Assembly: GCF_033115175.1 (NCBI RefSeq)
Contig: NC_084831.1
Location: 15,477,138-15,541,137 of the forward strand
Direction: 5' to 3'
DNA: 64,000 nucleotides
Source: Lepus europaeus
Lineage: Eukaryota; Chordata; Mammalia; Lagomorpha; Leporidae
Shown: piece by piece, positions 56,934 to 64,000 of the stretch
Numbering within the stretch: position 1 is the stretch's first letter
Layout: each line of letters starts with the position of its first letter
Program-made: the position numbers and the translations under genes
The notes under the pieces: generated by a model
Told to the model about the DNA's origin: nothing
The model's input: the letters and a program-made list of their open reading frames with translations, nothing else
The model's database searches: none

Positions 56934-57834
56934 TCAGATATGATTTTTAACTGACACATAAAAGTGGGGTTCCCTGTGATGACCCAGTGCCTGCGTGCCT
57001 CGTGTGACATTCAAATCAGGGCCAACCTCTCTACTCGGTCGTCACGTCCTCATGGGACAGCGACATGATTGAAGAATGCAGGTGTTTGGGGAATGCTCTC
57101 TGGTGTGGGTTATCTGCTGCTTCCTCCTGACCAGACCCAGGATCCAAAGCACTTTAGCACACAGAGCCCAGTGCACAGTTGCTGGGAGCGGAGGGCCTTT
57201 CACCCTGGGGTGGGGCGTGACAGTCCCTGAAGCAGGGAGCCTATGGGAGGGATCAGAGGCCATCGCTGCAGGACGGGGAAGGGGCTGTGGGGGAACCCAG
57301 CGGACGTGGGAAGGAGTGGGGGCAGCTGCTGTGGGGGGCCTGGCCAGGGCGCCATTCAGCTCCAGGCTGGGGCCGGGCGGGCAGGCGCCCAGCTGGAGGG
57401 CTGGGCCCCAAGCGTTTGTCCTGAAGGCACCCAGGCACCGAGATCACCGGCCGTTTCTAGCCTGAGCACTGACAGCCGCTGGAAATAGCTCTGGGACAAT
57501 TATTTCGGGAGGAAAGTGCTGTTTCCCCACCTTCCCGGAAGCTCAGGGGATGTCCCTCTCCAGCCCCCACTCCGGGAGACCTCCAGGCTCGCCTGGGGCT
57601 GCAGAGGCTCTGGGAGCCAGAAGGGGCTGGGAATGGGGAGTGGAGACAGGAAGCTCCTGCCCCGTTGCCTGGTGAGGGAAGGCGGCCTCTGTGCTAAGAT
57701 TCTGGGCTCTCAGGGCCCAGCCTGCAGTTAGGTTGGGCCGGCTGGGGTCTGGCTGACCCCGAGCCAGCACAAGTGACTGGGAGGACTGGGAGGTGCCTGC
57801 CCACCCCTTGCCCAGGCCCACCCCGTAAGGTGAT

Positions 57835-58020
57835 GTCCGAAAAGCACCTACTGGGTGCCAGAGACCCTGACATCGTAGTGGACACGCCTGTTGCTCCCAC
57901 CCTCTGGTTTAATCCTCACAGCACCCCTGACAGGCAGGGATTTTGTCTTCCAGACCAGGTCCTTGAGACAGAGAGCAAGGGACTTGGCCACACTCAGCCA
58001 GTAGAGCGGGAATGGAACGC
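57835..58020 (-). repeat. MIR
   Basis: TTAATCCTCACAGCACCCC, TGACAGGCAGGGATTTTGTC, GGACTTGGCCACACTCAGCC, GAGCGGGAATGGAACGCCC. Confidence 0.78.
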
Positions 58021-59254
58021 CCCCTTCTGGGTGCAGAGCACTGAGTGAGGAAGCCATCTCCCCACACCCAGGTCCGGGGGACTAAGTGGTCTCATGGGCT
58101 GAGCCTTGGGGGCCATCAGCCTGGAGATGAGCTTGCGGGCAGCTGCAGCCCCACCCCTACTAAACTCCCATCCTCCACCTCCCGGCCAAGCCTCTCCCTA
58201 GCGCCATGGGGATGGCCGCCAGGGTCTCAGAGTGTCCTGGGTGGAGTGGAGCGCCCCACTGTGCACAGTCCCCAGCCTCAGCTCTCCCCTCCTCCGCAGC
58301 CTCCGTTCTTGGCTCCTCGGCTTCCTTGCAAACCCAGCTGCCAATCATAAGCTTTATAAGCTGCTTTGCCCCTCCCACTCTCTCTTTTCACTGGACTCCC
58401 TGTCCCCTGCAGAGCCCAGTCCCAGCCACTGCCTTGTGTCCCTCCTACCCCCCACCCCAGGCACAAAGAATTCAAGGTCATCTCATTCCTCTGCACTTCC
58501 CCAATTAGGGGGTGCCATCTTCTACTCCAGAGACCTTAGGATCCTGCGCGTTAGAACAGGGCTGTGCATTAACCCCTTCCCTGCCGCTCAGCAGTGTCTT
58601 CCTGCCCTGGGCCTGAAATGCTGGGGGGAGGGGCCTCTTGTCCTTTCAGCCACATGGCTCTGGAAACATCATGTGGCAGGAAGCCCAGCGCAGCAGCCAC
58701 ACGTGAGGAACAGCTAGGGCCAAGAGCCATGAAACCTCCCGAGGTCTCCCACCCTGTCAGAAGGGCACCTGTGTCCAGGCTGGGGTCGCTGTGGCAGTGT
58801 CACTCACCTGAGTCCGTACCTGGCCTTGAGCTGGCTTGCACACAGGGCTGAAAACCTCCCCTGGGGCCAGGATTCTTGCCTTCTCCCCACCTCTGCACCT
58901 TCCACCTCCTCTCCCTCAATGAGTCACCCTCCCATCATCTCACACCCTCAAAGATAAGGGCCCTCACCCACTGCCAGAAACAGGCATCCCAAGCCCACAT
59001 GTGGGAGGCACAAGCCAGGACAGATCTGCGCTCAGGAGCAGTGGGCAGGTGGGGCTTGGCAGGAGTCCCGGCCACCAGGAGGTTCCCTCCTGTCCAGGTT
59101 TTGAGGCTTCACACAGTCCAAGTGGGGACAGGACGGCCATCTTTATGGGGCTGGGGAAATGCCCTCTAGAGGGGGGCCCAAGTGAGGGTCACCTGTAGGC
59201 CAAGTCTAGCCATGCTGAGAGGAGACAGGACGCAGGGGCGGTAGGAGAGCTCGA

Positions 59255-59400
59255 GACTGGCCGTGCTGGGACCTGGGCTAAGTAGCTGAACTGCTCTCAG
59301 CCTCAATCTCCTGTCCTGGGAGACAGGGGGACAGAAGGCTGCTGCTGTGACCGCCCTGCAACAGTAGGGAGCGTCTGCATAGTGCTCCCTGGGTTCCAGG
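59255..59400 (+). repeat. MIR, decayed
   Basis: GGGACCTGGGCTAAGTAGCTG, AACTGCTCTCAGCCTCAATC, TCCTGTCCTGGGAGACAGGG. Confidence 0.55.
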
Positions 59401-59659
59401 TGTGGCCCTAACTGCTCCATCCACACGCACCTGCTGTGGCGGTGTGATGGAGCCAGCCGCTGCCCACTGTGAAGTATTCTGGAATGTAGTGGGCTGGCTG
59501 TTAGCCAGGGGCAGCTTGTAATCAGCTGTGGTGTGTTTACAGCATGAGAACTGACCTAGGTGACAAATCCAGACTTTGGTTTAACTGAGACCTGGTTCCC
59601 CAGCACACCACGGGAGCTGAGTGATTGATGCCAAATGTTAACCTCTGAGCTTGTTTCTG

Positions 59660-59850
59660 CTTCCATGGGGGCATAATAATAATAATAGCATATAGAGAGA
59701 GCGCTAACTGTATCCTAGGTGCCACACGTTGTCTCGTCTGCTCCAGATGACGACCTTAGCTGCTGTTAACAGCACCCCCACTTTTCAGATGAGACACTAA
59801 AGGGCAAAGGTGAAATAACTCGTGTAAAACAACAGGGTCAAATATGATCT
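59660..59850 (-). repeat. MIR
   Basis: ATAATAATAATAATAGC near the end, CACTTTTCAGATGAGACAC, AAAGGGCAAAGGTGAAATAAC. Confidence 0.65.
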
Positions 59851-59855
59851 TTTTC

Positions 59856-60436
59856 TTTTTTTAAAAAGATTGGCCGGCGCCGCCCTAGCTCAATAGGCTA
59901 ATCCGCCACCTGCAGCGCTGGCACACCGGGTTCTAGTCCCGGTTGGGGCGCCGGATTCTGTCCCGGTTGCTCCTCTTCCAGGCCAGCTCTCTGCTGTGGC
60001 CCAGGAGTGCAGTGGAGGATGGCCCAGGTACTTGGGCCCTGCACCCGCATGAGAGACCAGGAGAGGCACCTGGCTCCTGGCTTCGGATTGGTGCAGCGCG
60101 CCTGCCGCGGCGGCCATTGCGGGGGTGAACCAACGGCAAAGGAAGACCTTTCTCTCTGTCTCTCTCTCACTGTCCACTCTGCCTGTCAAAAGAAAAAAAA
60201 ATTTATCCATTTATTTGAAAGGCCAAGTGATAGAGAAATAGTGAGGGAATTGGCAGAGAGAGAGAGAGACAGAGAGACAGAGAGAAACGGAAACAGAGAG
60301 AAAGAGTTGGGCCATGCTCCGCTGCCTTGCAAGCACATTAGCAGGGAGCTGGATCAGGAGTGGAGCCACCCGGACTCAAATCCAATGATGGCATCCTAGG
60401 AGGTGGCTCCAGCTGCTGCGCCACAGTGCTGGCTCC
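59856..60436 (-). repeat. C-SINE, split by a young C-SINE
   Basis: Tail piece TTTCTTTTTTTAAAAAGATT before the insertion; after it ATTTATCCATTTATTTGAAAGG to GCCACAGTGCTGGCTCC. Confidence 0.87.
59872..60200 (+). repeat. Young-subfamily C-SINE, nested
   Basis: GGCCGGCGCCGCCCTAGCTC to CTCTGCCTGTCAAAAG. The body has CCGGGTTCTAGTCCCGGTTG, near consensus. Confidence 0.94.
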
Positions 60437-60867
60437 TATTTATTTATTTAGTCTGTCATGCTAATTGCATGTCCATGAAGTTCTGGTGCACGGACAACGC
60501 GGGAGTCGTGGCCACGGTGGGGCGGGGTTGCAACTCTGCTGAGAGAAAATGACAACCACTGGCGGTGGGGCAGCAAGACGGGCCAGGAACTGGTCAGAAG
60601 CAGGGATTCAGAGACAGGAGCGACAAGAGGCCACGGCCGTCCCCTGAGCTTCCTTGGAAATAGCAGGAAAAACTCAGAACTTCCCATAGCACACAGGGTG
60701 AGCTCCAAAGGCTGGAGTCTGGGGTGCACCTGTAGCTGCTGAAACATTTAGGGCAGTGCCACCACCACTCAGTGAATACTTCTTAAATGGCAGTGTGGTG
60801 ATTGCCATAGACACAGCAGAGCACAGGGTTTAGCAGGCAGACCTGAGTCAGATTGTTTAACCTGAGC

Positions 60868-61183
60868 CAAGATTGCAAGGTGAGCTAAGCTGCCACCTAC
60901 AATGTCAGCGTCCCGTATAGGAGCACTGGTCTGGCTGCCCCACTTCTAGTCCAGCTCCCTTCTAATGTGCCTGGGAAGGCACGGGACAATGGCCCAAGTA
61001 CTTGGGCCTCTGCCACCCATGTGGGAGACCCAGATGGAGCTCCATGCTCCTGGCTCAGTCATTACTGCTATTTGGGAATTGAATCAGTGGATGGAAGGTT
61101 CTCTCTCTCTCTCTTTCTCTCTCTCTCTCCCCTCCCCCTCTCTCTGTCATTGCCTTTCAAACAAATAAATCTATTTTTAAAAT
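60868..61183 (+). repeat. C-SINE
   Basis: Decayed head (GCAAGGTGAGCTAAGCTGCC), body, CT run, CAAACAAATAAATC tail. Confidence 0.85.
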
Positions 61184-61392
61184 ATATCTGTATATACAAA
61201 ATAGGCACAATAACTCTATATGCATGATCTTCAGAAAGTTCATTAAAAAAAGCGCGTTATCTAATCCCACTTTCCCTTGAGTTCTTTGAGACGCACCCTA
61301 TGCGTACAGGGTGCTCTGTGGTGTTTCCGTGCGTGCACACAATGGGTAGTGATGGGTTCACAGTAACTGCAAATCCGTCCCATGGAGCATTT

Positions 61393-61743
61393 TATTTATT
61401 TATTTATTTTTATTTTTGACAGGCAGAGTGGACAGTGAGAGAGAGACAGAGAGAAAGGTCTTCCTTTTGCCGTTGGTTCACCCTCCAATGGCCGCCGCGG
61501 TAGGCGCGCTGCGGCCGGTGCACCGTGCTGATCCGAAGGCAGGAGCCAGGTGCTTCTCCTGGTCTCCCATGGGGTGCAGGGCCCAAGCACTTGGGCCATC
61601 CTCCACTGCACTCCCTGGCCACAGCAGAGAGCTGGCCTGGAAGAGGGGCAACCGGGACAGGATCGGTGCCCCGACCGGGACTAGAACCCGGTGTGCCGGC
61701 GCCACAAGGCAGAGGATTAGCCTAGTGAGCCGTGGTGCCGGCC
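61393..61743 (-). repeat. Young-subfamily C-SINE with 13-bp target duplication
   Basis: T-rich tail (TTATTTATTTATTTTTA), GACAGGCAGAGTGGACAG to GAGCCGTGGTGCCGGCC. CCATGGAGCATTT is found at 61,380-61,392 and 61,744-61,756. Confidence 0.96.
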
Positions 61744-61789
61744 CCATGGAGCATTTATAATACCTTCATGTTGGAACATTCAGTCGTTT

Positions 61790-62085
61790 TAGCTGGTTTC
61801 AAATACTGAACGAATGGTTGTTGACCGTCGTTCCCCTACGGTGCCATAGAACATTAGTAGTTATTCCCCCTGCCCACGTGTAGCCCTGTACCCACCCACT
61901 AACCACCCTCTCTCCCCCAATGCTTCCCAGCCTGTGTGACCCGCACTCTCCTCTATTCCATAACATCTAGCATTTTAGCTTCACATGGAAGGGAGAATGC
62001 GCGGTATTTGTCTGTGTGTCTGGTGCAGTGTCCCCCAGGCTCATCAGAGTTGCTGCAAGTGATAGGATCTCATTCTTGGGACACA
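61790..62085 (-). mobile_element. L1 LINE 3' fragment, reverse
   Basis: Complement of L1 3' sequence: CCCAGCCTGTGTGACCCGCA, CTTCACATGGAAGGGAGAATG, GCGGTATTTGTCTGTGTGTC, CAGGCTCATCAGAGTTGCTGC. No ORF. Confidence 0.75.
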
Positions 62086-63380
62086 CTCTCCTTGGGCCTG
62101 AGGGCGACCGAGGGGATGACCCCGCAGCACAGGAGAGAGCACAGCCGTGCTGACTCAGGTCTTCATGCTTCCTCTTGGCCTCCTCCCCTCAGCCCCAGGC
62201 CTCCCTCCGTGTAGGGCATGGGAGACCCTTCTCTGTCATACCTGCCTCCACTCTGGGACACCCACACCCACAGCCCCCACAGGCTGCTGACCCCTCAGAG
62301 CCGAGCAGCACCAGACGGTTGACCAGAGAGGCCAACATTTCTGGTTCTTTCTGTTCTCAGCAAAGTGGCTCCTGACCCCCTTGGCCTCCCTGGGGTAGGG
62401 GTGTGGGACAGTCTCCTTCTGCACGGCCTCCTTTGGGCTCCCCTACTAACAGGGGAAGGCAGCCCCATGAGGGTTTCCGCTGGATGACTGGCTCCTTTCA
62501 GTTCTTGGTGGAGGACAAGCAATCACTTTCCCTGCGAGCCGTTTAGCACCGCAGGTTTGCTCCAGGTCAGCCGGGGGGACCTCGGGGCAAGTTCTGTCCC
62601 CTCCCTGAGCCTCCAGTTCCTTAGCTGTAAACTGGGGTTCACAACACCTGCCCCCGAAGCCCGATCCATGGCAGGCAATCGGCTCTCGATCCACTCTGCC
62701 TGTTGCGGCACTGTTTGGCAGCTGGAGGAGCTGGGTTCCAGACCCAGCTCTGGTACTGAAGATGCTGAATGAGCGGGACCTCCGTCCCCCCGCCCCGGAA
62801 GAGAAGCTGGGGTGCCTGGTCTCTGCAGCTTGTTCCAGGCCCGCGTTTCTCTTTATCGACATCCATGAGTCTTTGCGTTGTGCATTTGGGATCCTTCTGG
62901 AACCTGCCCTGTGCACTTCTCTGATTGGCTCTTCCTTGGAGTCCTTTGTCATAGCTGGGTAAACGTTCAGTCAAGTGTCTTTCCCGAGTTCTGTGAGTTC
63001 TAGCAAATTGTCAACCCTGAGAAGGGGGTCATGGGAACCTCGCATTTGTAGCTGATCCATAGAAGTACAGGGAGGGGGCCAGGGTGGGAGCGGGGACAAG
63101 ACTTGCACCAGGCGTCTGAAGTGGGGGCCGTCTTGTGGGATCTTAGGCTAGAATCAGGTGGACAGCGTCACAAATGAAGTGTTGGGCACCCAGCTGGCGC
63201 CAAAGGATTGGAGGTTTTATGGAGCCACTCTTCCCCGCAGAAAGGGATCTGTCTCATGGCGCAAGGAGGATATCTGGGGCGGGCCTGGGGGGAGGCAACA
63301 CTGCCCCTGCGGGGGTGTCACAGAGCTTGGAGGTGGATTCCCAAAGGACCCATTTCTATTCTTTATTTACGATCATACTG

Positions 63381-63626
63381 GGGGCCAGCATTGTGGTGTA
63401 GCTGGTAACCTACGCTGGTATCCCTTATGGGCACTGATTTGAGTCCCGGCTGCTCCTTTTCTGATCCAGTTCCCTGCTAATGCACCTGAGAAAGCAGCAG
63501 AAGATGGCCCACGTGCTTGGGCCTCTGATCTCCACGGGGGAAACCTAAAGGAAGCCCTTGGCCCCTGGCTTCAGCCTGGCCCAGCCATGGCCGTTGTGGC
63601 ACCTGGGGAGTAAACTGGTGGATGGA

Positions 63627-63677
<51 letters not shown>

Positions 63678-63811
63678 TCTCTCGCTCCCCCCCCCCCGCT
63701 CTCGCTCTCTCTCCTTTCTCTTTCTCTCTCCCTCCCTCTCTCCCCCTCTCCCTCTTTCTGTGTAACTCTTAATTTCAAACACATAAATCAATCTTAAAAA
63801 AAATAAAAAGC
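63381..63811 (+). repeat. C-SINE with expanded CT/CG tract
   Basis: GGGGCCAGCATTGTGGTGTAG head. The CT-rich segment at about 63,631-63,745 is expanded and includes a (CG)6 core and a C run. TCATACTG flanks it at 63,373-63,380 and 63,812-63,819. Confidence 0.93.
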
Positions 63812-63867
63812 TCATACTGATGGCCTCTAGGGGCCCCTTCCTAGTGGGCCTATCTGTCGTCGTCCTT

Positions 63868-63919
63868 ATTCTGAAGAATTATTTATATGTTTACTTGAAA
63901 GACACACACACACCCAGCG

Positions 63920-63950
<31 letters not shown>

Positions 63951-64000
63951 ATTCTGTCTACTGGTTACTTCCCAAATGGCTGTAATGGCCTGGGCTGGGC
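63868..64000 (-). repeat. C-SINE, cut by the window end
   Basis: Tail ATTATTTATATGTTTACTTG, (AC)n and (GA)n, then CTACTGGTTACTTCCC; the 5' half is beyond the window. Confidence 0.85.

Larger units (their letters stand above)
53896..64000. other. Upstream flank of the unrecognised gene; no coding exon seen
   Basis: Should contain the upstream intron and possibly 5' exons of the minus-strand gene, but I could not identify them. Unique stretches: 53.9-54.4, 54.55-55.8, 56.1-56.6, 57.0-57.8, 58.0-59.2, 60.45-60.85 and 62.1-63.37 kb. The rest is MIR, C-SINE and L1 sequence. In the human genome the neighbour beyond HSPG2 is the CELA3 elastase cluster, but I see no chymotrypsin-fold motifs here. 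Confidence 0.6.

Noticed and set aside
54000..64000. Search for CELA3-type elastase exons expected from human gene order
   Set aside because: No His/Asp/Ser protease motifs in any frame; the cluster, if kept, is further right.
3980..64000. Regularly repeated units as a CRISPR-like array
   Set aside because: The repeats are dispersed tRNA-derived SINEs with target duplications in a mammalian genome.

Overview
This is mammalian nuclear DNA, almost certainly from a lagomorph and most likely the European rabbit. The evidence is about 45 copies and fragments of the tRNA-derived lagomorph C repeat (CSINE, about 320 bp), including five copies of a young subfamily, on top of ordinary mammalian MIR, L2 and L1 remnants. 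There are no bacterial-style operons. Nearly all long open frames are either GC-rich noise or translations of SINEs.

The left 39 kb is the 5' end of HSPG2 (perlecan), read on the minus strand. Exon 1 (signal peptide) lies at 38,835-38,897 in a strong CpG island. Exon 2 is at 2,461-2,596 and exon 3 at 2,029-2,073. Splice sites and phases agree at every junction. The encoded N-terminus lines up with human perlecan, and all three heparan-sulfate attachment serines (Ser65, Ser71, Ser76) are kept. Intron 1 is about 36.2 kb and fills most of the window. It holds SINEs, MIR and L2 fragments, GC-rich unique DNA, a 31-base poly-G run and a few AT-rich islands that could be regulatory. The SEA domain and everything after it lie beyond base 1.

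From 39 to 53 kb is intergenic DNA upstream of HSPG2, very dense in SINEs and with many nested insertions. At 52,960-53,826 (minus strand) there is a second convincing coding sequence of 288 codons. It has a good 3' splice acceptor just upstream (exon start 53,895) and a canonical AATAAA shortly after the stop. I do not recognise the protein. It is Ser/Pro-rich, with a CxxC pair, an internally repeated N-Y-L-(D/E)-R motif and a tryptophan-rich C-terminus. It looks like the last exon of a multi-exon gene whose 5' exons lie to the right, at higher coordinates. From 54 to 64 kb I see no supported coding exon, only unique sequence, MIRs, SINEs and an antisense L1 3' fragment.

The two genes point the same way, with the unknown gene about 14 kb upstream of the HSPG2 start codon. 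Nothing in the sequence links their functions. HSPG2 encodes a secreted basement-membrane proteoglycan; the other protein has no signal peptide and looks intracellular. The best leads are the unrecognised gene, the symmetric GAG-site exon of HSPG2, the antisense bias of SINEs inside the intron, and several informative nested or chimeric SINEs.
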